From the NCBI GenBank assembly GCA_041588495.1, contig JBFGWM010000016.1, positions 1 to 23,836 on the forward strand: a stretch of DNA of 23,836 nucleotides. The letters are read 5' to 3'. The notes under the pieces were generated by a model. It was not told the origin of the DNA and did not search any database. It saw only the letters and a program-made list of their open reading frames with translations. The DNA is from JBFGWM01 sp041588495 (GTDB taxonomy: Bacteria > Pseudomonadota > Gammaproteobacteria > Pseudomonadales > JBFGWM01). A program made the translations under genes and the position numbers. Shown here one piece after another: positions 17,849 through 23,836 of this stretch; within the stretch, counting starts at the first letter, position 1; every line of letters starts with the position of its first letter.

Positions 17849-17865
17849 CCGGGCGCAGGGCCCGG
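17849..17865 (-). other. GC-rich hairpin between rplI and dnaB
   Basis: A perfect six-pair stem, CCGGGC (17849-17854) and GCCCGG (17860-17865), has a five-base loop and lies 10 bases beyond the rplI stop in the direction of transcription. No T-run follows, so it is not a standard terminator. It may damp read-through into dnaB or protect the 3' end of the ribosomal-protein message. No dnaB promoter is evident in the rest of the gap. Confidence 0.4.
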
Positions 17866-17874
17866 ATCACCGGA

Positions 17875-18324
17875 TCAGGCGTCGGGTACGACCGAGACCT
17901 TTACCGAGGCCACGACATCACTGTGCACCTGCACCTCGATATCGTACTCACCGGCCTGGCGAATCACCCCGTTGGGCAGGCGGACCTCGCTCTTCTCGAC
18001 CTCGACACCCTTGGCCGCAATCGCATCAACGATGTCACGGCTGCCGACGGAGCCGAACAGCTTGCCTTCGTCGCCGGCACGCACCGCGATCTCGAGTTCG
18101 AGTTCGTTGAGCGCCTCTGCACGCTTTTCAGCGGCGGCCAGCTTCTCGGCAGCGGCCTTCTCCAACTCCGCACGACGCTCCTCGAAGCGCTGCACGTTGT
18201 CCTTGGTCGCGGCGACCGCACGGCCCTGGGGAATGAGGAAATTACGGCCGAAGCCGGGCTTTACCGTCACCAAGTCGCCCAGGTCACCCAGGCGGTTGAT
18301 TTTTTCCAGCAAGATCACCTGCAT
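17875..18324 (-). CDS. rplI: 50S ribosomal protein L9 (bL9)
   Basis: Binds 23S rRNA near the L1 stalk and helps keep the reading frame. The N-terminal rRNA-binding domain MQVILLEKINRLGDLGDLVTVKPGFGRNFLIPQGRA (key parts VILLEK and GFGRNFLIP) is followed by the long connecting helix (about residues 40-75, rich in A, E and K). The C-terminal domain contains KLFGSVGSRDI. Length is 149 aa. I chose the ATG at 18322-18324 because the family begins MQVILLE and GAGG is 7 bases upstream. It is 26 bases after the DUF2232 gene. Confidence 0.96.
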   Translation of the reverse strand: MQVILLEKINRLGDLGDLVTVKPGFGRNFLIPQGRAVAATKDNVQRFEERRAELEKAAAEKLAAAEKRAEALNELELEIAVRAGDEGKLFGSVGSRDIVDAIAAKGVEVEKSEVRLPNGVIRQAGEYDIEVQVHSDVVASVKVSVVPDA

Positions 18325-18350
18325 GATCACACCTCTGTCTCAATGTTCCG

Positions 18351-19235
18351 TTACAAAGTCTCGTCGTCTCCCGGGGGAGGCGGGTTGTTCCTGGCCCGGG
18401 CCCGGAAATCCACCAGGCTGTCCAGAAACGCGATAAACACCAGCACCGGCACCATGAACTGGGAAACCAGCAGCAGCGTCGCATAGAACGCGAACAGCCA
18501 GCCCGAGCCCAGTCCACGCAAGCCGACCAGGCCATGGACCAGGGCCACCCCGGCGATCATCAGCGGCACCGAGATCACCGGCATCCAGCCGACCATGGCC
18601 GGGGACACCGCCGGACCGAGCAACATCACGCCCAGCAACATCACGGCAATGCCCGGCGGCAGGCGCAAGGCGTGGAACTCCTTGCCGAAGCCGCCCGGGT
18701 TGTAAAGCAACGCCTGCCACCAGCGCGCCAGCACCAGGCAGGACAACATGCTCAGGCTCTCGACCAGCCCCCAGGCACCCGACAACAGGTGCACCAGCAT
18801 CGGCTCGACCTCGGCCACCTTTTCCGGCGGCAGGCCGGTCTGCATGCCGGCGAACAGGTCACGCATCAGGCCCAGCGCCTGCTCGAACAATTCGGGCTGC
18901 GCGACGCGGATGAAGCCGATCGCCGCGATACCGAGCACCACCGAGACCAGTAGCGTGTAAACCCACGACATGGTCTCGCGGAGTACCAGCGCCAGCACCG
19001 CGGTACCGATGATCACCAGCCCCGGCGTGCTGTCCTGGAACCAGATCAGCCAGCAGCTTGCCGGCAGCATCGCCCAGATGCCAACCAGCAGGCCCTCGCG
19101 AAAACCGCGACGCAGCAATACCAGTCCGGTAACCGCCGCGCTGATCCAGAAGAAGAACGGCAGCGTGGCGCCGACAACGCTGACCGCCACCGCATGGCGA
19201 CGACCGCGCATCGAGAATTCAGCCAGCCCGCGCAT
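18351..19235 (-). CDS. DUF2232-type integral membrane protein
   Basis: Polytopic membrane protein of 294 aa with about eight hydrophobic segments: near residues 15-40, 45-62, 68-85, 90-110, 150-170, 190-215, 220-245 and 255-280. It ends in a charged, proline-rich cytoplasmic tail (NNPPPPGDDETL). I recognise it by its place between rpsR and rplI and by general character as the YybS-like/DUF2232 protein found there in many gammaproteobacteria. The function is unknown; a substrate-binding transporter component has been suggested for the fold. GGAG five bases before the ATG supports this start. PriB, which sits between rpsF and rpsR in E. coli, is absent from this operon. Confidence 0.8.
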   Translation of the reverse strand: MRGLAEFSMRGRRHAVAVSVVGATLPFFFWISAAVTGLVLLRRGFREGLLVGIWAMLPASCWLIWFQDSTPGLVIIGTAVLALVLRETMSWVYTLLVSVVLGIAAIGFIRVAQPELFEQALGLMRDLFAGMQTGLPPEKVAEVEPMLVHLLSGAWGLVESLSMLSCLVLARWWQALLYNPGGFGKEFHALRLPPGIAVMLLGVMLLGPAVSPAMVGWMPVISVPLMIAGVALVHGLVGLRGLGSGWLFAFYATLLLVSQFMVPVLVFIAFLDSLVDFRARARNNPPPPGDDETL

Positions 19236-19270
19236 GGGACTCCGGCCACCCGGGGGCGGCCAATACTCGC

Positions 19271-19498
19271 TTACGAGAAGTGCTGGTCGGTGTACGGCAG
19301 CAGGGCGAGAAAACGGGCCCGCTTGATGGCCGTCGCCAGCTGCCGCTGGTAACGCGCACTGGTCCCCGTGATCCGGCTCGGCACGATCTTTCCGGTCTCG
19401 GTGATGTAGTTCTTCAGGGTCTCGATATCCTTGTAATCGATTTCCTTCACTTCATCCGCGGTGAACCGGCAGAATTTCTTTCTACGAAAATGACGCAT
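19271..19498 (-). CDS. rpsR: 30S ribosomal protein S18 (bS18)
   Basis: Forms a heterodimer with S6 on the platform of the 30S subunit. The 75-aa sequence is full length, with FRRKKFCRFTADEVKEIDYKD at the start and the rRNA-binding block IVPSRITGTSARYQRQLATAIKRARFLALLPYT. It follows rpsF by 38 bases with no priB between them. AGGGGAA precedes the ATG. Confidence 0.97.
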   Translation of the reverse strand: MRHFRRKKFCRFTADEVKEIDYKDIETLKNYITETGKIVPSRITGTSARYQRQLATAIKRARFLALLPYTDQHFS

Positions 19499-19536
19499 GG
19501 CGACTGTTCCCCTGTGATGCTTGCAGGAAGCGGCCC

Positions 19537-20037
19537 TCAGGCCTCTTCAGATCCGGCTTCCGGTTTCGGTGCCTCGGCCTCGGCCTCGGACGCTGCGGAC
19601 TCGGCCGGCTCCGCGGCAGGCTGTTCCGGACGGCTCTGACGAGGTGCCTCGTCACGCCCGCGATCACCGGAATCCCGGTCGCGGGGGCGGCGGGGCCCGT
19701 CGCGATCACCCTTGTCGTCCTCGCCCTTGAGCAGGGGGGACGGCTCGGTGACGGCATCGTCACGGCTCATGATCAGGTTGCGCAGAACGGCATCGTTGAA
19801 ACGGAACGCGTTCTCGAGTTCGTCGACCGTGGCCTGGTCGCACTCGATGTTCATCAGCACGTAATGTGCCTTGTGAACTTTCTGGATGGGGAAGGCGAGC
19901 TGGCGGCGGCCGAGGTCTTCAAGCCGGTGGACCGTGCCCTTGCCCTCGCTGATGATCGCGGTGTAACGCTCGACCATGGCGGGGACCTGTTCGCTCTGGT
20001 CCGGATGGACCAGGAACATCAGTTCATAGTGACGCAT
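19537..20037 (-). CDS. rpsF: 30S ribosomal protein S6 (bS6) with long charged C-terminal tail
   Basis: Residues 1-98 are a normal S6 core (MRHYELMFLVHPDQSEQVPAM, RRQLAFPIQKVHKAHYVLMNIE, FRFNDAVLRNLIM). After it comes a low-complexity tail of about 66 residues. Its first part is D/R/G-rich (DDKGDRDGPRRPRDRD) and its end is A/E/P-rich, closing in GSEEA. The total of 166 aa compares with about 131-135 in E. coli, where the tail receives extra glutamates from RimK. The tail is probably disordered. It is the first gene of the rpsF-rpsR-DUF2232-rplI group. Confidence 0.95.
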   Translation of the reverse strand: MRHYELMFLVHPDQSEQVPAMVERYTAIISEGKGTVHRLEDLGRRQLAFPIQKVHKAHYVLMNIECDQATVDELENAFRFNDAVLRNLIMSRDDAVTEPSPLLKGEDDKGDRDGPRRPRDRDSGDRGRDEAPRQSRPEQPAAEPAESAASEAEAEAPKPEAGSEEA

Positions 20038-20043
20038 GTTGAC

Positions 20044-20087
20044 TCCCTGTGGGTTTCAGCCTCCCGCGCGACACGGTGAGGCAGGGA
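20044..20087 (-). promoter_or_regulatory. Candidate S6:S18-binding leader of rpsF mRNA
   Basis: Read on the minus strand, CCCTG (20086-20082 region) pairs with CAGGG (20049-20045). Inside it CCTC pairs with GAGG, and ACCG..CGG lies at the tip (20059-20082). The 3' arm of the outer stem contains the rpsF Shine-Dalgarno AGGGAG, so the fold would hide it. S6:S18-binding rpsF leaders with a CCG element are known in bacteria, and this one has a suitable place and an exposed CCG. The pairing was done by eye. Confidence 0.5.
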
Positions 20088-20104
20088 TTGCAAAAAGGAC
20101 GGGC

Positions 20105-20133
20105 ATTCTATTGATACCCGGGGCCGATTTCAA
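20105..20133 (-). promoter_or_regulatory. rpsF: Sigma-70 promoter for the rpsF operon
   Basis: On the minus strand TTGAAA (20133-20128) and TAGAAT (20110-20105) are separated by exactly 17 bases. Each box differs from consensus by one base. This is one of the two best vegetative promoters seen in the window, the other being that of the tRNA. The start would be near 20098, giving a leader of about 60 bases that contains the hairpin at 20044-20087. The -35 box lies in the loop of a GGGCC/GGCCC inverted repeat (20121-20138). Confidence 0.75.
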
Positions 20134-20158
20134 GGCCCGGACCGGTCAGCGGCCCTGA

Positions 20159-20908
20159 TCAGGTGCCGGCGGACCGTTGCCGAACCGCCTCGTAGAGACA
20201 GATTCCCGCCGCCACCGAGACGTTGAGGCTGCCGACGACCCCCGCCATCGGGATCGAGACCAGCTCGTCGCAATGCTCCCGGACCAGGCGCCGCATGCCC
20301 TTCCCCTCGCTACCGAGAACCAGCACCCGTGGCCCCGACAGGTCGGCCTCCCACACCCGTGCGGGCGCCGAGTCGTCGGTGCCGGTGACCCACAACCCGC
20401 GATCCTTGAGCTGTTTCAGGGCCCGGGCAAGGTTGGTCACCATGACCAGGGGCAGCACCTCGGCAGCACCGGCCGCAACCCGGCTCACCGCGGGACCGGG
20501 GCCGGCCGAGCGGTCCCGGGGCACCACCACAGCATCCACCCCGGCGCCATCCGCGGTGCGCAGGCAGGCGCCAAGATTATGGGGATCGGTCACCCCATCC
20601 AGCACCAACACCAGGGGCGCATGGTCGACATCGTCGAGCAGTTGGTGAAGATCGTTCTCGTCCAGGGTGCGCGCCGGCCGGCACACGGCGACCACCCCCT
20701 GGTGATTTCCCCCAAACAGTCGGTCCAGCGCCTCGGCCGTGGCGGTTTCCACATGAATGCCCTGGGATCGCGCCGCGGATTCCAGCTCGCGCAGGCGTGC
20801 GTCATCGCGGCCCTTGCGCACCAGCAGGCGCAGGATGCGCTCGGGCTCGCTGCCGAGCACCGAGCGGATGGCGTGGAAACCGGCAAGCGGCACCTCTTTC
20901 GCGGCCAT
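20159..20908 (-). CDS. rlmB: 23S rRNA (guanosine-2251-2'-O)-methyltransferase RlmB
   Basis: SpoU/TrmH-type SPOUT enzyme that methylates the ribose of G2251 in the P-loop of 23S rRNA. It has an N-terminal L30e-like substrate-binding domain (about residues 5-80). The catalytic knot has motif 1 LDGVTDPHNLGACLRTADGAG (key DPHNLGA), motif 2 VLGSEGKGMR and motif 3 IPMAGVVGSLNVSVAAGI. Length is 249 aa, as in E. coli. It starts three bases after the rnr stop, so rnr-rlmB form one unit. The 121-base gap to rpsF holds the rpsF promoter. Confidence 0.95.
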   Translation of the reverse strand: MAAKEVPLAGFHAIRSVLGSEPERILRLLVRKGRDDARLRELESAARSQGIHVETATAEALDRLFGGNHQGVVAVCRPARTLDENDLHQLLDDVDHAPLVLVLDGVTDPHNLGACLRTADGAGVDAVVVPRDRSAGPGPAVSRVAAGAAEVLPLVMVTNLARALKQLKDRGLWVTGTDDSAPARVWEADLSGPRVLVLGSEGKGMRRLVREHCDELVSIPMAGVVGSLNVSVAAGICLYEAVRQRSAGT

Positions 20909-20911
20909 GGC

Positions 20912-23212
20912 TCAGCGCTTCTTGCCGGACCGCCGCCCGCGCGAGGTTTTCTTGCCCTTGGTGCCCTTGGGCGCCGGTTTCTTCTGGTCGAGCTCGAGGT
21001 CGATGCGGGCTTCCTCGACGTCGACGCGGGCCACCAGCACGCGGACCCGGTCGCCGAGGCGGAACGCGGTACGGGTCCGCTCCCCGAGCAGGCGGTGCTT
21101 CACAGCGTCGAAGTGGTAGTAGTCGGAGCCGAGGGCAGTGATGTGCACAAGACCCTCGACGTACACCTCGTCCAGCTGCACGAAGATACCGAAGCCGGTG
21201 ACCGCACTGATGGTGCCGTCGAACCGGTCGCCCACGTGGTCCAGCATGTACTCGCACTTGAGCGTGTCCATGGCGTCGCGGGTGGCCTCGTCGGCGCGCC
21301 GCTCGGTGGTCGAGCAGTGCTCGCCCAGGGCCTCCAGGGCCGCACGGTCGTAGGGATAAATCTTGGCCAGCGGCAGCGCCTTGGCTCCCGATGACCGCTG
21401 CACGAGCTTGGTCTTCTGATCACTGCGGATCACGCTGCGAATGGCGCGGTGCACGAGCAGGTCCGGGTAGCGGCGGATCGGCGAGGTGAAGTGCGCGTAA
21501 GCCGGGTAGTCGAGGCCGAAGTGGCCGATGTTCTCCGGCGAGTAGACGGCCTGCTGCATGGAGCGCAGCATCACGGTCTGGATCAGGTGGCGGTCGGGGC
21601 GCTCCTCGATCTGCTGCGCCAGCTTCTGGTAATGCGCCGGTCGCGGCTTGTCGCCGCCGCCGAGGGACAGGCCGAATTCCCCGAGGAACTGGCGTAAGGC
21701 CTCGACCTTCTCAGTCTTCGGACCGTCATGGACCCGGTACAGGCCCTCGAGCTTGTGATCCATCAGGAAGCGCGCTGCGGCCACGTTGGCCGACAGCATG
21801 CATTCCTCGATCAGCTTGTGGGCGTCATTGCGCTCCACCGGGACGATGCGTTCGATCTTGCGGTTCTCGCCGAACACCACGCGGGTTTCGATGGTTTCGA
21901 AGTCGATCGCGCCTCGCTTGTCCCGGGCGGCGCGCAAGACCTTGTACAGCCGATGCAGGTCGAGGATGTTCTGTTCCAGCTCCGCGTGCTTCTTGCGGAA
22001 CGCTTTTGCCCCGGAACCTTTCGGCTCGGCCAGCAGCGCGCCGACCGTGGTGTAGGTCAGTCGCGCCCGCGAGCGCATCACGCCCTCGCTGAACTGGTAA
22101 CCCGTGATCTTGCCGGCCCCGGAAATGCGCAGGTCGGCGACCATGCACAGGCGGTCGACGTCCGGGTTCAGGGAACACAGGCCGTTGGACAGCTTTTCCG
22201 GAAGCATCGGGATGACCTGCCCCGGGAAGTACACCGAGGTGCCCCGCTTCGAGGCCTCGGCATCCAGCTTGCCGGCCACCCGTACGTAATGAGAGACGTC
22301 GGCGATCGCCACCACCAGCCGGAACGCGCCCCGCGCCAGCGGCTCGCAGTACACGGCATCGTCGAAATCGCGGGCATCCTCGCCGTCGATGGTCACCAGC
22401 GGGAGGTCGCGCAGGTCCACGCGGTGCGCCTTGTCGCCCTTGCGCACCTCGTCCGGGAGCCGCTCCGCCTCGCGCAGCACCGGCGCGGGAAACTCGTGGG
22501 GAATGCTGTGGTTGCGCACCGCGATCTCGACTTCCATGCCCGGTGCCAGGTGATCTCCCAGGACCTCCGCGACCTGGCCAATGGGGCCATTGCGATCGGT
22601 CGGATGCTGGGTGATCTCGGCCACCACGATCTTGCCGTGACGGGCGCCATTCCGGGCCTCCGGCGGGATCAGGATGTCCTGGTGGATGCGCCGGTTGTCG
22701 GGCACCACGAAACTGACGTCCTTCTCGCGGTAATAGCGCCCGACCACGGTGGTGGTGCCCCGCTCCAGCACCTCGACAATGACGCCCTCGCGACGCCCGC
22801 GCCGGTCCTGCCCCGCCTCGCGGGCCAGCACCCGGTCGCCGTCCAGCACCCGGCGCATCTGCCGGGCGTGGAGATAGAGATCGTCGGAACCGTCATCCGG
22901 GATCACGAAGCCGAAACCGTCCTTGTGCCCCTGCACCCTCCCGCGGACCAGGTCCATGCGGGAAACCAGTCCAAAGGCGCCGCGCCGGTTGCGCAGGATC
23001 TGGCCGTCGCGCTCCATCGCCCGCAGCCGCCGTCGCAGGCGGTCGATCTCGTCCTCGTCATCGATCCCGAGAAGTTCGTGCAGGCGCTCGCGGGTCACCG
23101 GACCGCTCTCGGCGCCCAGCAATTCCATAATGTATTCGCGGCTCGGCAGGGCCTCCCCGTACAACTCGGTCTCACGACCGTGATGCGGGTCGGCTTTTTT
23201 CCAGTGGGGCAT
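20912..23212 (-). CDS. rnr: Ribonuclease R
   Basis: Processive 3'-5' exoribonuclease that degrades structured RNA, including rRNA and tRNA and, with trans-translation, defective mRNA. It has an N-terminal winged helix (about residues 25-85), a cold-shock domain (about 90-130, GRVQGHKDGFGFVIPD) and a second OB fold. The RNB catalytic domain has metal ligands D276, D282, D284 and D285 (DGEDARDFDDAV). An S1 domain (about 655-735) and a lysine/arginine-rich tail follow. Length is 766 aa from the ATG at 23210-23212, which has GGAAG 11 bases upstream. An in-frame extension to 23290 crosses the promoter region and is unlikely. A perfect TATAAT lies on the minus strand at 23275-23270. Confidence 0.96.
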   Translation of the reverse strand: MPHWKKADPHHGRETELYGEALPSREYIMELLGAESGPVTRERLHELLGIDDEDEIDRLRRRLRAMERDGQILRNRRGAFGLVSRMDLVRGRVQGHKDGFGFVIPDDGSDDLYLHARQMRRVLDGDRVLAREAGQDRRGRREGVIVEVLERGTTTVVGRYYREKDVSFVVPDNRRIHQDILIPPEARNGARHGKIVVAEITQHPTDRNGPIGQVAEVLGDHLAPGMEVEIAVRNHSIPHEFPAPVLREAERLPDEVRKGDKAHRVDLRDLPLVTIDGEDARDFDDAVYCEPLARGAFRLVVAIADVSHYVRVAGKLDAEASKRGTSVYFPGQVIPMLPEKLSNGLCSLNPDVDRLCMVADLRISGAGKITGYQFSEGVMRSRARLTYTTVGALLAEPKGSGAKAFRKKHAELEQNILDLHRLYKVLRAARDKRGAIDFETIETRVVFGENRKIERIVPVERNDAHKLIEECMLSANVAAARFLMDHKLEGLYRVHDGPKTEKVEALRQFLGEFGLSLGGGDKPRPAHYQKLAQQIEERPDRHLIQTVMLRSMQQAVYSPENIGHFGLDYPAYAHFTSPIRRYPDLLVHRAIRSVIRSDQKTKLVQRSSGAKALPLAKIYPYDRAALEALGEHCSTTERRADEATRDAMDTLKCEYMLDHVGDRFDGTISAVTGFGIFVQLDEVYVEGLVHITALGSDYYHFDAVKHRLLGERTRTAFRLGDRVRVLVARVDVEEARIDLELDQKKPAPKGTKGKKTSRGRRSGKKR

Positions 23213-23269
23213 AGGTAATTGATCTTCCAAAAGTCTTGAGCCGGACCAGGGTGGTCGCGGCAACGGGCC

Positions 23270-23275
23270 ATTATA
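23270..23275 (-). promoter_or_regulatory. rnr: Candidate -10 box for rnr-rlmB
   Basis: A perfect TATAAT on the minus strand, about 58 bases before the rnr ATG. No -35 match lies 16-18 bases upstream; the nearest, TTGTCA, is only 9 bases away and is the complement of the tRNA promoter -35. The identity of the start site is therefore uncertain. Confidence 0.4.
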
Positions 23276-23283
23276 TAGGAGCG

Positions 23284-23312
23284 TTGACAAGACTGCGCGC
23301 AGCGGGTAAATT
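23284..23312 (+). promoter_or_regulatory. Sigma-70 promoter of tRNA-Leu
   Basis: A perfect -35 TTGACA (23284-23289), a 17-base spacer and TAAATT (23307-23312) as -10. The next bases, TCGCGCCC, form a GC-rich discriminator as in stringently controlled stable-RNA promoters. An AT-rich patch (ATTATATA) just upstream could act as an UP element. The precursor leader would be about 70 bases. Confidence 0.65.
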
Positions 23313-23391
23313 TCGCGCCCTGCCAGCCGGCCCGGATCCCTCAGCGATCGGGGCCCAGGGTTCCCTCCCGGGGAGCCGCGACGACCTCAGT

Positions 23392-23478
23392 GCCGAGGTG
23401 GCGGAATTGGTAGACGCGCATGGTTCAGGTCCATGTGGGGGCAACCCCGTGGAGGTTCAAGTCCTCTTCTCGGCACCA
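23392..23478 (+). tRNA. tRNA-Leu (anticodon CAG)
   Basis: An 87-nt class II tRNA with encoded CCA. The acceptor stem GCCGAGG pairs with TCTCGGC (one G-T pair). The D-arm region contains GGCGGAATTGGTAGACGC. The anticodon arm CATGG-TTCAGGT-CCATG has anticodon CAG, which reads CUG. The long variable arm (TGGGGGCAACCCCGT) and T-arm GAGGTTCAAGTCCTC are normal. The discriminator base A is the leucine identity element. CUG is the commonest leucine codon in the surrounding genes. Confidence 0.96.
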
Positions 23479-23578
23479 ACTTTCGATTGATTAACGTGAT
23501 ACCTACGCACAAACCGTCCAGCAGCAGCTTCACCTGTTTGCCACGGCATGACGGACTGAACACGGCCATCATCCGCAC
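23479..23578. other. Non-coding stretch after tRNA-Leu
   Basis: About 100 bases between the tRNA and the last ORF. It is visibly less GC-rich than the rest of the window, and I see no terminator hairpin with a T-run and no repeat of the tRNA 3' end. An antisense ORF crosses it but is not credible as a gene. Confidence 0.5.
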
Positions 23579-23836
23579 CTATCCTCTCTGAACCAGATCC
23601 GCGACCCAACCCATCGCCTCCGGATACTCGTCACAGTCGAGCACAAACTCCTGCCCACGCGAGGCGGATCTCAGTCGTGCCCGGTCCTCATCCAGCGTCC
23701 ATCGCTTCATGTCGGCATGGTAAGTCAACGGTCTCCGGTTGCTTTTCGGATAAATCCAGGCAGGAAGCAACCAGTCGGAAACGCGCGTTGAGCCCGGGTC
23801 CGTCAGCAGTCGGGCAGGGGCGAAGCGGCCGAACAC
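23579..23836 (-). CDS. Unknown protein, incomplete at the window edge
   Basis: The C-terminal part of an open frame that runs off the right end; 85 codons are visible, ending ...GWVADLVQRG and a TAG stop. The GTG at 23834-23836 may be a start or just an internal valine. The visible part is soluble, rich in R, D and W, with no motif I recognise. It lies beside a tRNA in less GC-rich sequence, so it may be accessory DNA, but I see no integrase features. It could also be a chance ORF. Confidence 0.4.
   Translation of the reverse strand: MFGRFAPARLLTDPGSTRVSDWLLPAWIYPKSNRRPLTYHADMKRWTLDEDRARLRSASRGQEFVLDCDEYPEAMGWVADLVQRG

Noticed and set aside
20118..20140. CCGGGGCC/GGCCCGG inverted repeat after rlmB as a terminator
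   Set aside because: No T-run follows on the transcribed strand, and the loop contains the -35 of the rpsF promoter. It may still form but is not a convincing intrinsic terminator.
21728..23218. 496-codon plus-strand ORF opposite rnr
   Set aside because: A GC-rich shadow of the RNase R gene; the composition (H, Q, V, A, D rich) is typical of antisense frames and no domain is seen. The same applies to the long antisense frames at 7644-9095 and 13433-14779.
23387..23578. 63-codon minus-strand ORF across the tRNA-Leu
   Set aside because: It is the antisense of the tRNA (it reads ...RRGLEPPRGCPHMDLNHARLP), a well-known spurious translation. The tRNA structure is complete.

Overview
The window is a compact, GC-rich stretch of ordinary gammaproteobacterial chromosome. 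Codon use is even throughout and there are no insertion sequences, CRISPR arrays or phage genes. The gene order closely matches what I recall of Pseudomonas aeruginosa (ntrBC to hisBHAF, and rnr/rlmB/rpsF to alr). The proteins look more like a purple-sulfur or Ectothiorhodospiraceae-type gammaproteobacterium, but the genus cannot be fixed from the sequence alone.

Layout. (1) 1-3287, plus strand: a nitrogen-control region with a perfect NtrC-type palindrome and a good sigma-54 promoter, then glnL (ntrB), glnG (ntrC) and trmL. (2) 3304-4634, minus strand: rhodanese (YibN-like), grxC and secB. They point away from gpmI across a 192-base divergent spacer. (3) 4827-9765, plus strand: gpmI, envC, ctpA and a YibQ-type divergent polysaccharide deacetylase, which combines glycolysis with cell-envelope and division functions. 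(4) 9815-12626, minus strand: hisB-hisH-hisA-hisF, tightly packed, behind a perfect TATAAT box. (5) 12733-15265, plus strand: a PanZ-like GNAT protein, an unrecognised lipoprotein and a dicarboxylate/amino-acid symporter. This is the least conserved part of the window. (6) 15279-23212, minus strand (transcribed right to left): rnr, rlmB, then rpsF, rpsR, a DUF2232-type membrane protein, rplI, dnaB and alr. (7) 23284-23478, plus strand: a tRNA-Leu(CAG) with a stable-RNA type promoter. (8) An incomplete unknown ORF runs off the right edge.

How the parts work together. NtrB/NtrC control nitrogen-responsive transcription and appear to control themselves. SecB, Grx3 and the rhodanese form the familiar export/redox group. 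EnvC, CtpA and YibQ act in the periplasm on or around peptidoglycan. The right half is translation and replication: RNase R, an rRNA methylase, S6, S18, L9 and DnaB, ending in alanine racemase, which supplies D-Ala for the cell wall.

I found no convincing new multi-gene system. The best leads are regulatory: the NtrC/sigma-54 region at the left end, and a folded rpsF leader that could hide the Shine-Dalgarno sequence and bind S6:S18. Also worth a look are the long charged tail on ribosomal protein S6, the unknown lipoprotein beside the PanZ-like protein, and the tRNA-Leu edge.
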